Positions 16,891 through 26,187 of a stretch of 64,000 nucleotides of DNA are shown here, in pieces (within the stretch, counting starts at the first letter, position 1; every line of letters begins with the position of its first letter). Source of the stretch: Cyclobacteriaceae bacterium (GTDB taxonomy: Bacteria; Bacteroidota; Bacteroidia; Cytophagales; Cyclobacteriaceae); assembly GCA_026129485.1 (NCBI GenBank), contig JAHCHY010000007.1, positions 1 through 64,000 of the forward strand. The letters run 5' to 3'. Made by a program: the position numbers and the translations under genes. The notes under the pieces are model-generated. The model saw only the letters and a list, made by a program, of their open reading frames with translations, did no database searches and was not told where the DNA came from.

Positions 16891-16919
16891 GTTAATTCAA
16901 ATAATTATTTGTAATTAAC
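16891..16919 (+). promoter_or_regulatory. 29-bp palindrome in front of the APC permease
   Basis: The core CAAATAATTATTTG (16898-16911) is an exact 14-bp palindrome, flanked by GTTAATT and TAATTAAC, which also pair apart from one unpaired base. It ends 7 bases before the permease ATG, where it would cover the ribosome entry region or the promoter. An operator or a translation-blocking hairpin are the two likely readings. Confidence 0.55.
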
Positions 16920-16925
16920 ATCCGT

Positions 16926-18215
16926 ATGAGTCAACCCAGGAAAATCGGACTTTGGACGGCCACCTCGCTGGTAATCGGGAACATGATTGCCTCCGGGTTG
17001 TTTATGCTTCCGGCCACATTGAGTGTATATGGTGGAATAAGCTTAGTGGGTTGGGTTGTATCGGGAATAGGCGCGATGTGCCTTGCGCTTGTATTTGCAT
17101 GGCTTAGTAAACTAAAACCGGAAGCTACGGGCGGCCCGTACGCCTACACACATGCCGGTATGGGCGACTTTGCCGCATACCTCGTAGCATGGGGCTATTG
17201 GATTTCGGTCTGGTGCACCAATGCTGCTATTGCCGTTGCCTTTGTAAGCTACCTTACTGCGTTTGTTCCGGCACTTGGCAATAACCCGGTTTTATCGGTA
17301 GGCACCGGGCTTGCCGCCATCTGGTTTTTAACATGGATCAACACACAAGGCCTGAAAGAAGCCGGGGTGGTGCAGGTGATCACGACTGTTCTGAAAATGG
17401 TTCCATTAGTTGTAATCACCATAGGTGGATTGTTTTACCTGAACAGCAGTCATTTCACCCCGTTTAATTTAAGCTCACAATCCACATTATCGGCTGTTAC
17501 CAGCACAACCACGCTTACGCTTTTTGCTTTTTTGGGTTTGGAGTGTGCGACTATTCCATCAGGCCAGGTAATTCAACCTGAAAAGACTGTAGCCAGGGCA
17601 ACAATTTTCGGTACGATGATTACTACTGTTCTTTATATCGCCAGCACCGTAGCCGTGATGGGGCTGATTCCACCCGGTGTGCTGAGCCAATCCAAAGCGC
17701 CTTTTGCGGATGCAGCAGCTTCCATCTGGGGCGAGAGCGCCCGTTACCTCGTGGCAGGCGGTGCGGTTATCTCAACGTTTGGCGCATTAAACGGCTGGAT
17801 CATGGTGCAGGGCCAGATGCCACTCGCAGCCTCACGCGATCATTTGTTTCCACGCATCTTTGCCCGCGAGAACAGGAAGGGCACGCCTGTGTTCGGGATT
17901 ATTGTTTCCAGCATCCTGGTTTCGGTTTTAATGAGCATGAATTTTTCCAAAAGCCTGGCCGATACCTATACGTTTATCATCCTGCTTTCTACATTAACGG
18001 TCTTGCTTCCGTACTTATTCTCAATTGTTTCGTTTGTGATGATCGGGGCAAAACAAAAAATACTAAGCCCGGTTAAATACGTTGTGGCAGCGCTTGCGTT
18101 TTTGTTTTCGATGTGGGCCATTATTGGTTCGGGAGAGGAAATCGTGTTTTGGGGATTTATCCTGCTGATGGCGGGTCTTCCGTTTTATGCGTTCATCCGG
18201 ATCAACCGCTCTTAG
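16926..18215 (+). CDS. APC-family amino acid permease
   Basis: Inner-membrane transporter of 429 residues with about 12 hydrophobic segments. The first helix contains 'LVIGNMIASGLFMLPATL', the unwound helix-1 substrate motif (G-x-I-G-S/A-G-I/L-F) of the APC superfamily. Helix 6 has 'TLFAFLGLECATIPSGQVIQPEKTVARAT'. The pattern resembles AdiC/CadB/PotE-type basic amino acid antiporters, but the substrate cannot be assigned. It appears to be a single-gene unit, separated from the metal operon by a hairpin and preceded by a striking palindrome. Confidence 0.88.
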   Translation: MSQPRKIGLWTATSLVIGNMIASGLFMLPATLSVYGGISLVGWVVSGIGAMCLALVFAWLSKLKPEATGGPYAYTHAGMGDFAAYLVAWGYWISVWCTNAAIAVAFVSYLTAFVPALGNNPVLSVGTGLAAIWFLTWINTQGLKEAGVVQVITTVLKMVPLVVITIGGLFYLNSSHFTPFNLSSQSTLSAVTSTTTLTLFAFLGLECATIPSGQVIQPEKTVARATIFGTMITTVLYIASTVAVMGLIPPGVLSQSKAPFADAAASIWGESARYLVAGGAVISTFGALNGWIMVQGQMPLAASRDHLFPRIFARENRKGTPVFGIIVSSILVSVLMSMNFSKSLADTYTFIILLSTLTVLLPYLFSIVSFVMIGAKQKILSPVKYVVAALAFLFSMWAIIGSGEEIVFWGFILLMAGLPFYAFIRINRS

Positions 18216-18305
18216 ATGTGAAGGGCGGGGGCGACCCAACCTGCTTAACCCGGCCGATTGAAAGAATTATTTAAATTTACTTTCGGTAAATGACCGATTT
18301 CTAAA

Positions 18306-19124
18306 ATGGAAAGCTTTTTGAATTTTTTCGAAACCATGCCCACCTGGCAACGGGCTGTATGGATTGTGATCTGCTTAACGTTTTGCTGGATACTGGAAGG
18401 AAGTATCCCGCTGTTTCAGCTCAATTATAAAAAGTGGAAACATGCAGGAGTAAATTTTACATTCCTCCTCACCACCATGATTATTAATGTCTTTTTCGGA
18501 ATAGCTACCGTTGGTGTGTTTGAATGGATAGGCCGCAGCCAGTTTGGCTTAATGTACCGGGTAGATTGGCCCACCTGGGTTGAGCTGCTGATCTGCCTGC
18601 TGATTTTTGAATTGCTCGCGCAATACACCATTCACTACATTTTGCATCGTGTAAAATGGATGTGGAAGTTTCACATGATCCACCACAGCGATACGCATCT
18701 TGATGCAACGAGCGGCACACGCCATCATCCGGGCGACTTTATTATGCGCGAATTGTTTGCCCTGATTGCGGTGATTATTACAGGCGCCCCAGTTTCATTT
18801 TACTTTTTCTATCGCATCTGCACGGTATTCTTCACGTATTTTACGCATGCCAATATCTCGTTGCCATTGTGGCTCGATAAATCGCTCAGCTATGTGTTCA
18901 TAACGCCCAACATGCACAAGTTTCATCATCACTTCGAACGGCCCTGGACAGATACCAACTTTGGTAATATGTTTTCGATCTGGGACAGGCTGTTCGGCAC
19001 ATATGTTTACGATGACCCGAAAAAGATTCAATACGGACTGGATGTGCTGGACGGAACGAAAGACGAAAATATCGGCTACCAGTTCAAGCTGCCTTTCGAT
19101 AAATCTGTTAAAACGGATTATTAG
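18306..19124 (+). CDS. Sterol desaturase / fatty acid hydroxylase family protein
   Basis: Membrane-bound di-iron oxygenase of 272 residues with four or five hydrophobic segments. The histidine boxes are HYILH (110-114), HMIHH (123-127) and HKFHHH (204-209), with extra His at 140-141. These match the fatty acid hydroxylase superfamily, which adds hydroxyl groups or double bonds to lipids, sterols or carotenoids using O2. The substrate is unknown; Bacteroidota often carry several paralogues acting on membrane lipids. The gene stands alone on the plus strand, 90 bases after the permease. Confidence 0.88.
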   Translation: MESFLNFFETMPTWQRAVWIVICLTFCWILEGSIPLFQLNYKKWKHAGVNFTFLLTTMIINVFFGIATVGVFEWIGRSQFGLMYRVDWPTWVELLICLLIFELLAQYTIHYILHRVKWMWKFHMIHHSDTHLDATSGTRHHPGDFIMRELFALIAVIITGAPVSFYFFYRICTVFFTYFTHANISLPLWLDKSLSYVFITPNMHKFHHHFERPWTDTNFGNMFSIWDRLFGTYVYDDPKKIQYGLDVLDGTKDENIGYQFKLPFDKSVKTDY

Positions 19125-19128
19125 CCGA

Positions 19129-19161
19129 TTTGCCAGAAGCTGGTTTATTTCACTAAGTTTG
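19129..19161 (+). promoter_or_regulatory. Bacteroidota-type promoter for the T9SS cargo gene
   Basis: TTTG at 19129-19132 and TAAGTTTG at 19154-19161 are separated by 21 bases, matching the -33/-7 consensus (TTTG, TAnnTTTG). The -7 box ends 17 bases before the ATG at 19179. This is one of the two best complete promoter matches in the window. Confidence 0.65.
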
Positions 19162-19178
19162 TGCAGACTGACAGAACT

Positions 19179-22100
19179 ATGTATAAGCACATTTTCAAAT
19201 TTGTATGGTTATTGGCGATCTCGCTATTCTATAACCAGGAGTTAAGGGCACAGGCCAGCGTAGTTACAGGGTCAGTTACTACATCCAAGAATAATTATGT
19301 GGTAGGTCAGGGCAAAAACAGGGTAATAGTAGTTGCCGTTACGGGAGAAGTTGGTACGGGGCCAATAGGTACCATCACCGGAATTACTTGGGGCGGCCAA
19401 TCACTTACACAAGCGCGTGCGCAGACCTCTCCCGTGGCCACACCTGTTTTAAGAACTGATATCTGGTATTTGAACGAAGCCGGAATTTCGGCAGCGCGCG
19501 GCAGTTGCAATTATAATTTTGTTGTTACCTGGTCATCAGCTCCGACCAATGAGGTTTTTGCTGCGTTTACTTTGAAAGATGTAGATCAGGCTACACCGGT
19601 AGCCAATGTAAACAGCGCTCAGTCTGGAGCAGCTACAACGCGTAATACGGGTAATATTGGCGTTGGTGTTAATGACATTTTAGTTTACGCTTCATCGTCA
19701 GACAACAGTCGCACTCATACACCACCCGGTACCTATACGGAGCGAACTGACCAAGCTATTGGAGGAGCAGGCGGTACCAGCATGGCCACGGCTACCCGTT
19801 CTATAACTGCTGCCGGGAATGAAAATCCGACAGCCACCTGGGCCACAGGTAACTCCAGGCTCATCAATGTTGGTGTTGGATTTAATGGAGTAGCCGCAAC
19901 AGATTTGGTAACCTATTATTCCAGGAATGCAACCTCCGGTGGTCATTGGGACGACCGTAATTCGTGGACGTTAAGCTCAGATGGTACAGGCGGGCCGCTT
20001 CCCGCAGGCGTGTGGCCAACACGCACCGATCATGTGGTGATCAGGGCAGGTCATACCATTATTGTAAATGCCACTGATGATAACAAACGATGTGGTGTTT
20101 CGCCTGACGGGCTGAGCCAGTCTAACATAGGGCCTTTTGTTTCCTCTAACATCCCTATGTTTTACCATACGGGAGATATCACCATAGCAGGCACATTATC
20201 GGTAACCGGAATTGAAATGATGACGGGCGGCTATACCCACATCCTTTCAAGCGGTTCTTTCAACCTGGGATCAAACCTGGTGCAGACAGGATACCTCGAA
20301 GCCGATGCGGGCTCAGCTTTCAGCAGCCTGGACGACCTGGTGCTGACGGGCAACAGCGTGAGCATCATCAATACCAATTCAACATCTACGGATGACCTGA
20401 TAATAGATCACACAGATGCCACCTTATGCGGTACCGGTACAGCCACCTTACAAAACGGTGCAGGCAGCCAGGTAACGTATGCCAATGGCGGATCGATTAA
20501 CCAGATATGTACTTCGTTTACCATAAACTGCACAGGAGGCGGCTGTACGGGCTTCCCGGTAGTAGGTACTACACCTGTTTTGGTGGGCAATGCAGGCCCT
20601 GCAGGCGTAGGCAATGCAACAAACAATAAGCTATGGCTTATGGCCGGCAGGGGTGCATTCTCTGATCTTGGCGTAACAGCCGCTGTAAATACGGGCACGG
20701 TAAGGCAGTGGAACGATCAATCAGGCAACGGCAATCATGCGCTTCAAAATACAGCCGGTAACAGGCCGATATTCAGTACCGGGCAGGATAATGCGCAGGC
20801 TGCACTCGAGTTTACAGGTGATTTGTTCATTGACGGGCCATCGCTGGGGATAGCTGGTAACAGCAGCGCCACATACATGATGGTATTCCGGGATACCCAA
20901 ACCGGCTTGGGCGGAATCAACGATGGCAACGGACATTTTATATTGGACAGGACTACTGCCACAAACGGATTATTCTCCTTAAAGCCGATAACGGGAAATG
21001 TGTATGCGTTTCAGAAGCGCGATGATGGAGGCGGAGGGCTTGGCGGGCCGGCCAGTACCACCACTGTTAATACGAACAGCAAGTGGATTGAAATGGTGCG
21101 GAACAGGGGTGTTAACTATCGCCTCTACTACAATGGGGTTCAGGAAGCTTCTGTTGCAGATGGTGATGGTAATACAACGCCACCCGCACCCCGTATCGGA
21201 AGGCATGCAACTACTACGAATGGAGGGTTGCGTGGTTTAATTTATGAATTCATCATTTACTCAGCCACCCTGAATGAAGCGCAGCGTATTCTGATGAACA
21301 ACTATATTTCAGCCAAGTATGGCTACACATTATCAGCAAATGATGTGTACACGATGGATAATGTTGCCAACGGTAATTTTGATTTCGAGGTAGCTGGTAT
21401 AGGTCAGGCGGGTGATGGCAGCCGGCACATTGATGCGAAAGGAACAGGCGCGGTGCGCATGTGGAATCCGTCCGGGCTGGCCAACGGTGAATTCCTGGTT
21501 TGGGGACATAACGGGCTGGCCTTCTCAGGCGGCAATACCAGCGTGGATGGTGTTATCATCCAGGAAAGGCTAAACCGCGTGTGGCGGGTAAGTGAAGCTG
21601 GTGATGTAGGTACGGTTTCCATCTCGGTAGATCTTGCCGGAACGTTGGGCTCAGCTCTGGGTAGCAATCTCAGGCTGCTGATAGACCGGGATGGAGATGG
21701 CTTTGCAGATAATGATGTTACACCCATTGCGGGTTCTTTTACCGGTACGGTAGTTACATTCTCAGGAGTAAACTTTCAGAATGGCGACCGGTTTACGATT
21801 GGCAACACCAACATACTGGCACCGCTCCCGATTGAGCTGATCTCATTCACCGCAGAAGTTGTTCAGAACGAAGTTTTGCTTCAGTGGTCTACCGCATCAG
21901 AAAAGAACAACGATTACTTTACCATTCAGCGTTCGCAATCAGCCGAAGTATGGGAAGATATTGCAACCCGGAAAGGAGCCGGTAACAGCCAGGTGCGTAA
22001 GGATTACCAGTTAACCGATGGAATGCCTTACGCAGGTGTTTCTTATTACCGGATCATGCAAACTGACTTTGACGGTACTTACACCTTTTCTCAGGTTAAA

Positions 22101-22358
22101 CGGGTACAGGTAGAAGCAGGGTATCAGCTAAAAGCCTGGCCGAACCCGACATCAGGCAAGCTTACTGTTGTTACCGGCTTTAAGCTTGAATCGCAAGACA
22201 TCCGGTTAATTAATACGGTAGGGCAGACCGTACCGGTTGAGGTGTTCCGGGCAGGAGCAGAAGCTGAGCTTGACATGCAAAGCCTGCCGCCCGGCATCTA
22301 TTTCCTGCAGGTTCGAAAAGGATTCTGGCAACAATCTTTGCGGATTGTAGTGGATTAA
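19179..22358 (+). CDS. Large secreted protein with T9SS sorting domain
   Basis: Exported protein of 1059 residues. A signal peptide (about residues 1-25, ending RAQA) is followed by a repetitive beta-rich region and 'YYSRNATSGGHWDDRNSWTLSSDGTGG', seen in many Bacteroidota surface proteins. A LamG/concanavalin-like module follows ('WNDQSGNGNHALQNTAGNRPIF' to 'RILMNNYISAKYGY'). The last about 85 residues form a type A T9SS C-terminal domain ('LKAWPNPTSGKLTVVTG', 'LPPGIYFLQVRKG'), which directs export through the type IX system. The role may be adhesion or carbohydrate binding; no catalytic motif was found. ATG 19179 is preferred to the GTG at 19161, which lies in the promoter. Its TTAA end is shared with the convergent gene. 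Confidence 0.9.
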   Translation: MYKHIFKFVWLLAISLFYNQELRAQASVVTGSVTTSKNNYVVGQGKNRVIVVAVTGEVGTGPIGTITGITWGGQSLTQARAQTSPVATPVLRTDIWYLNEAGISAARGSCNYNFVVTWSSAPTNEVFAAFTLKDVDQATPVANVNSAQSGAATTRNTGNIGVGVNDILVYASSSDNSRTHTPPGTYTERTDQAIGGAGGTSMATATRSITAAGNENPTATWATGNSRLINVGVGFNGVAATDLVTYYSRNATSGGHWDDRNSWTLSSDGTGGPLPAGVWPTRTDHVVIRAGHTIIVNATDDNKRCGVSPDGLSQSNIGPFVSSNIPMFYHTGDITIAGTLSVTGIEMMTGGYTHILSSGSFNLGSNLVQTGYLEADAGSAFSSLDDLVLTGNSVSIINTNSTSTDDLIIDHTDATLCGTGTATLQNGAGSQVTYANGGSINQICTSFTINCTGGGCTGFPVVGTTPVLVGNAGPAGVGNATNNKLWLMAGRGAFSDLGVTAAVNTGTVRQWNDQSGNGNHALQNTAGNRPIFSTGQDNAQAALEFTGDLFIDGPSLGIAGNSSATYMMVFRDTQTGLGGINDGNGHFILDRTTATNGLFSLKPITGNVYAFQKRDDGGGGLGGPASTTTVNTNSKWIEMVRNRGVNYRLYYNGVQEASVADGDGNTTPPAPRIGRHATTTNGGLRGLIYEFIIYSATLNEAQRILMNNYISAKYGYTLSANDVYTMDNVANGNFDFEVAGIGQAGDGSRHIDAKGTGAVRMWNPSGLANGEFLVWGHNGLAFSGGNTSVDGVIIQERLNRVWRVSEAGDVGTVSISVDLAGTLGSALGSNLRLLIDRDGDGFADNDVTPIAGSFTGTVVTFSGVNFQNGDRFTIGNTNILAPLPIELISFTAEVVQNEVLLQWSTASEKNNDYFTIQRSQSAEVWEDIATRKGAGNSQVRKDYQLTDGMPYAGVSYYRIMQTDFDGTYTFSQVKRVQVEAGYQLKAWPNPTSGKLTVVTGFKLESQDIRLINTVGQTVPVEVFRAGAEAELDMQSLPPGIYFLQVRKGFWQQSLRIVVD

Positions 22359-24658
22359 CCTCTTGCTGCAATTGGCGCAGCCAGGCAACTCTCCGGAATC
22401 TTAAATGCATCGGTAAGCGGTACGGCATCCTGGCGGACTTCCCAGCAGAGCTGGTTTACCAGCTTGCGAATAGCTTTTGTTTTAACGCCTTCCATGTAAC
22501 CTTGCTCTAAATACCAGCCTTTGTTTTTGTGTATCTGCGAAAGCGCAAACAAATCGCACAACTTTTTAAGTACGGCCTTGCACCCGGCATCGGTGGTTTT
22601 TTCTACCTGTTGAATAAACTGCTCTAATATAATTCGCTCTACATACGCAAAGCCCACTTCAATTAAATGCTGTTGGGCCACATTCATGGCATCAAACGAA
22701 TCCATGCCACTTTCGATGTGTCGTTTCAGGCGCCTGGCGGCCGAGGTCAGAATATCACGTTCCCGGTAACGAAAGGCATTCAGCTGAAACTCCGGATCAA
22801 GCAGGTGCGCTTCATCGGTATTGCGAATGGTAATCGGATTCATTTCGGTAATACCCGTTTTCGCTTTTTCAGCCACGTAGTTCAGAATGGTGAACACATT
22901 CATATTGGCAAACTCCTGTCGGAATTCGGTAAGCCTGCTTTTGGCCACCAGTTGCATCAGCACAGTGTTATCGCCTTCAAAAGTGGTGTAGATGTCGGTG
23001 TCATTTTTTAAAATCTCAACCCGGTTTTCCGACAGGTAGCCTTTCCCTCCGCAGCACTCACGGCATTCCTGCAGCGTGGCGGTTGTATTCCAGGTAGCAA
23101 ATGCTTTGAGCGCGGCAGCCAAAGCTTCAATCTCCTGCATTTCTTCTTCCTTGCGATTAATGAAGCGCTCCGTGAGGTATTGTAATGCAAAATGCAGGGC
23201 ATACGTGTTGGCCAATAGCGGCATTAGCCTGCGCTGGTGTGTGCGGTAATTCAGGATCGGAACTTCGCTGCCGCCTTCCGGCCCGAATTGCCTGCGCTGA
23301 TCTCCGTACCGGATGGCAATGGTTAAACCGGATTTGGAAGCTGCATTTCCGGAACGCGGAATACCAATGCGCCCGCCAACCAATGTACCTAACATCGTAA
23401 AGAACCTGCGGTTATCACTGGATATAGGACTTTCAAATTTTCCTGCTGCATTAACCGAAGCAAACCGGTCCAGCATATTGTCTTTTGGAATTACTACATG
23501 ATCAAAATAGATCACGCCATTATCCACACCATTCAGACCCATCTTGCGGCCGCAATCCTTGATCTTAACACCGGTATGCAGCTTGCCTTTTTTATCGCGG
23601 AGCGGAACAACAAAAGCGCTCACGCCATAATCCGTACCATCAATGATCAGCTTGGCAAAAACAGTAGCCATCTGGCCGTGGCATGCCGCATTACCAATGT
23701 ATTCCTTACGCGCATATTCATTCGGGGTGTGAATGCTGAATGTCTGGCTGGCATGATCGTAAGTAGCCGTTGTTTCAATACCTTTTACGTTCGATCCATG
23801 ATTGGTTTCTGTCATAGCAAAGCACCCGGGCAACTCAAGACTTCCTATATCCTTCAGGTATTTGGCATGATGCTTTTCGGTACCCAGGAAATAGACACTC
23901 ATTCCCCACAAGCCGAACTGTACGCCAAACTTTACCACCAGGCTCAGGTCGTGGTAGCTGAGTGTTTCCATGATGGTAAAATAGGCGCGCATATCTCCAC
24001 CACCGCCAAATTCTTTCGGATAAGCCATAGCACCGTAACCTTGCTCAGCCAGGAACTTACACCATTGCAATACCTGCTTCCGGTATACATCCAGATCGCC
24101 AGGCCCTACATAGCCAAACTCCGGGTCGGACAGCAAGGTTTTTACTTTGCGGATAATGTCGGCCTGGTTACCGTCCAGGATTTTTGCCAGCTCGTCAATA
24201 TTAAAATTGTGCTGTGTGCTTTGTTCGGACGTAATGGTCTTATGTCCGGCCTGGAAATTAAAGATGGCTTCATGGCTGATGAAGCCAAGCGTGGATTCGA
24301 TTTTGGCAAGGGCGGGCCGCGCGTTCTCAAGGGTTGCGCTTATCGTTCCATCGCCCTGCAAGCTGGCCAGCCGGATTCCAAGGTTAACTAATGTTTCGCG
24401 TTTTTCCGACTCATGGGTTACCTGGGCAATAGCTGTTTTCCAGGCATTAAGCTCGTTAATGGTTGGCGGCTGTGCCGGGTCGATCTTCGAAAGCAGAAAT
24501 TTACGTTCCGCCTCGCTCAACCAGTCTTGCGAAGTGAGCAAGCCCTCCAATACAGAAATTTCGCTGGGTGTAAGAATGGAATCGGACCACACGGTGTAAA
24601 AGAGTGGTACAAATACCAGCAGTTTCGGGTTGTTCTTTACAAGCGGTGAATCGATCAT
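22355..24658 (-). CDS. Acyl-CoA dehydrogenase/oxidase-family flavoenzyme
   Basis: FAD-dependent acyl-CoA oxidising enzyme of 767 residues, about twice the size of ordinary acyl-CoA dehydrogenases. Residues 1-140 are an extra helical N-terminal region. The ACAD core runs from about 150 to 560, with the flavin-binding 'PGCFAMTETNHGSNV' (277-291) and 'GGKGYLSENRVEILKNDTDIYTTFEGDNTVLMQLVAKSRL' near the active-site loop. A helical C-terminal part resembles acyl-CoA oxidases. It likely catalyses the first step of beta-oxidation of long or unusual acyl chains. It is convergent with the T9SS gene and shares its last four bases. Confidence 0.88.
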   Translation of the reverse strand: MIDSPLVKNNPKLLVFVPLFYTVWSDSILTPSEISVLEGLLTSQDWLSEAERKFLLSKIDPAQPPTINELNAWKTAIAQVTHESEKRETLVNLGIRLASLQGDGTISATLENARPALAKIESTLGFISHEAIFNFQAGHKTITSEQSTQHNFNIDELAKILDGNQADIIRKVKTLLSDPEFGYVGPGDLDVYRKQVLQWCKFLAEQGYGAMAYPKEFGGGGDMRAYFTIMETLSYHDLSLVVKFGVQFGLWGMSVYFLGTEKHHAKYLKDIGSLELPGCFAMTETNHGSNVKGIETTATYDHASQTFSIHTPNEYARKEYIGNAACHGQMATVFAKLIIDGTDYGVSAFVVPLRDKKGKLHTGVKIKDCGRKMGLNGVDNGVIYFDHVVIPKDNMLDRFASVNAAGKFESPISSDNRRFFTMLGTLVGGRIGIPRSGNAASKSGLTIAIRYGDQRRQFGPEGGSEVPILNYRTHQRRLMPLLANTYALHFALQYLTERFINRKEEEMQEIEALAAALKAFATWNTTATLQECRECCGGKGYLSENRVEILKNDTDIYTTFEGDNTVLMQLVAKSRLTEFRQEFANMNVFTILNYVAEKAKTGITEMNPITIRNTDEAHLLDPEFQLNAFRYRERDILTSAARRLKRHIESGMDSFDAMNVAQQHLIEVGFAYVERIILEQFIQQVEKTTDAGCKAVLKKLCDLFALSQIHKNKGWYLEQGYMEGVKTKAIRKLVNQLCWEVRQDAVPLTDAFKIPESCLAAPIAARG

Positions 24659-24820
24659 AGGAGTGCAGTTAACCGTATTTCTTAAAAATAATCAATTTTC
24701 TATTGAGTAGAATATCGATCAGGGATTCAAAAATCAAGCCTTTTCTGCCGGTGTACCGCGGTACTCTTTCAAATTACAGGTTAATTACCTACATTCATAT
24801 AACCTAAAAATCTACCTGTT

Positions 24821-25294
24821 ATGAATTTTAAACCTGAGATCAAATCCAAGGAGCAGCTTAATGGCGGTCAGCCGCAGTATGAATCTGTTGTAAAGTATAT
24901 GGTGCAGCAGCATAACCTTGTAACGGTGCGACCGGATCAATCCATTAACGATGTGATTAATATCTTTATTGAGAAACGTATTTCCGGTGCGCCTGTCCTG
25001 GACGAAAACCGCAAGCTGGTAGGTATTATTTCGGAGCGCGATTGCCTGCGTTTGATTGTGGATCAGGCCTATCATAACCAACCGCACAACGAACCAAAAG
25101 TGTCGGATTATATGACCCGCGATGTAAAAACACTCACACCCGGTAATGACGTGGTTGAAGCGGCTACGGAGTTCCTGAATACACCTATACGAAGAATGCC
25201 CGTAGTTGAAAACGGAGTATTGATCGGACAGGTAAGCAGGATAGATATTCTTCGCGCAGCCAAATCCATAAGCCCCACTACCTGGGGCGGTTAA
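24821..25294 (+). CDS. Tandem CBS-domain protein
   Basis: 157-residue cytoplasmic protein made of two CBS motifs (about residues 25-85 and 92-150): 'LVTVRPDQSINDVINIFIEKRISGAPVLDENRKLVGIISERD' and 'VKTLTPGNDVVEAATEFLNTPIRRMPVVENGVLIGQVSRIDILRA'. Paired CBS domains bind adenine nucleotides and report energy state or regulate partners. No enzyme domain is attached, so the target is unknown. The start is ATG 24821. The gene is a single transcription unit closed by a hairpin about 50 bases downstream. Confidence 0.88.
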   Translation: MNFKPEIKSKEQLNGGQPQYESVVKYMVQQHNLVTVRPDQSINDVINIFIEKRISGAPVLDENRKLVGIISERDCLRLIVDQAYHNQPHNEPKVSDYMTRDVKTLTPGNDVVEAATEFLNTPIRRMPVVENGVLIGQVSRIDILRAAKSISPTTWGG

Positions 25295-25343
25295 AGTGAA
25301 GCGGCTGTGCAGGCTTAACGGTGATCGTACTTTTTAAAAACAT

Positions 25344-25384
25344 ACAGGCACATAGAGAGCATATAAGAAAATCTATGTGCCTGT
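25344..25384. terminator. 13-bp perfect inverted repeat
   Basis: Arms ACAGGCACATAGA (25344-25356) and TCTATGTGCCTGT (25372-25384) are exact reverse complements with a 15-base loop. The element lies between the CBS gene and the cyclophilin gene. A short T/A-rich tract (gttatttaaaa) follows, so a terminator in either direction is likely. Confidence 0.65.
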
Positions 25385-25455
25385 GTTATTTAAAACTTAT
25401 GCAGCCCGGCTTATTTTTTTGACTAATTTTAAGCTGGGGATTTTAATTTATCCGT

Positions 25456-26187
25456 ATGCGTTTTGTTGTGCTTTTCTTTTCAGGTATGCTCTTACTTTCC
25501 TGCAGTAAGCCAGCGTATTTCAGAACCTTATCCGACACCGAAACATCGGAGCTCAAAAGATATCAGAAGCAATTCAGACCGGACGACAGCTACCGGGTGT
25601 TGATTCTGACTAACCAGGGGAGCATGGTAGTGAAGTTATTTAACGAAACGCCTCTTCATCGTGATAACTTTGTAGCAAAAATAAAAGCGGGGTTTTACGA
25701 TAGCCTGTTGTTTCACCGTGTTATTGATAATTTTATGATACAGGGTGGCGACCCCACCAGCAAGAAGGTTAATTCCGGAGACCGCTTAGGTTCCGGGTCC
25801 GCTCCCGGAGATCGCATTCCCGCAGAATTCAGAACAGAAAAAGGGATATACCATAAGCGGGGCGCGCTTGCTGCTGCCCGCGATAACAATCCTGAAAAAG
25901 CCAGCAGCAACTGCCAGTTTTATATTGTGCAACGGCCTGCCTGGCGCACTGCACAGTTAGACAGTGCGATTGTGCAGCGCAGCCTTAACCTGAACGATGC
26001 GCAGAAGCAACTGTATACCACACGGGGCGGAACACCCCACCTGGATGGCGGCTATACTGTATTTGGTGAATTGCTATCGGGTTTTGATGTGCTGGACAAG
26101 ATTGCGAAAACCAAAACAGACCAGGTTGACAGGCCACAGGAAGATGTGCGAATGAGCATGTTCATCATAAACGAACCTAAGAAATAA
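25456..26187 (+). CDS. Cyclophilin-type peptidyl-prolyl isomerase lipoprotein
   Basis: 243-residue envelope PPIase that speeds cis-trans isomerisation of proline bonds in exported proteins. The signal peptide ends at the lipobox LLLSC (Cys16). The cyclophilin core includes 'LLFHRVIDNFMIQGGDPTSKK' (catalytic Arg and Phe-Met-Gln), 'GALAAARDNNPEKASSNCQFYIV' and 'DGGYTVFGELLSGFDVLDKI'. An insertion of about 30 residues (LNLNDAQKQLYTTRGGTP) before the last strands is common in Bacteroidota versions. It probably shares a transcript with the DoxX gene, which starts on its stop codon (TAATG). Confidence 0.92.
   Translation: MRFVVLFFSGMLLLSCSKPAYFRTLSDTETSELKRYQKQFRPDDSYRVLILTNQGSMVVKLFNETPLHRDNFVAKIKAGFYDSLLFHRVIDNFMIQGGDPTSKKVNSGDRLGSGSAPGDRIPAEFRTEKGIYHKRGALAAARDNNPEKASSNCQFYIVQRPAWRTAQLDSAIVQRSLNLNDAQKQLYTTRGGTPHLDGGYTVFGELLSGFDVLDKIAKTKTDQVDRPQEDVRMSMFIINEPKK

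Noticed and set aside
23498-24391. 297-residue plus-strand frame inside the acyl-CoA oxidase-like gene
   Set aside because: Long but antisense to a gene with clear flavin-binding motifs; no promoter or homology sign.
24659-24820. Riboswitch or small RNA in front of the CBS gene
   Set aside because: No conserved riboswitch core or strong hairpin was seen in these 162 bases.
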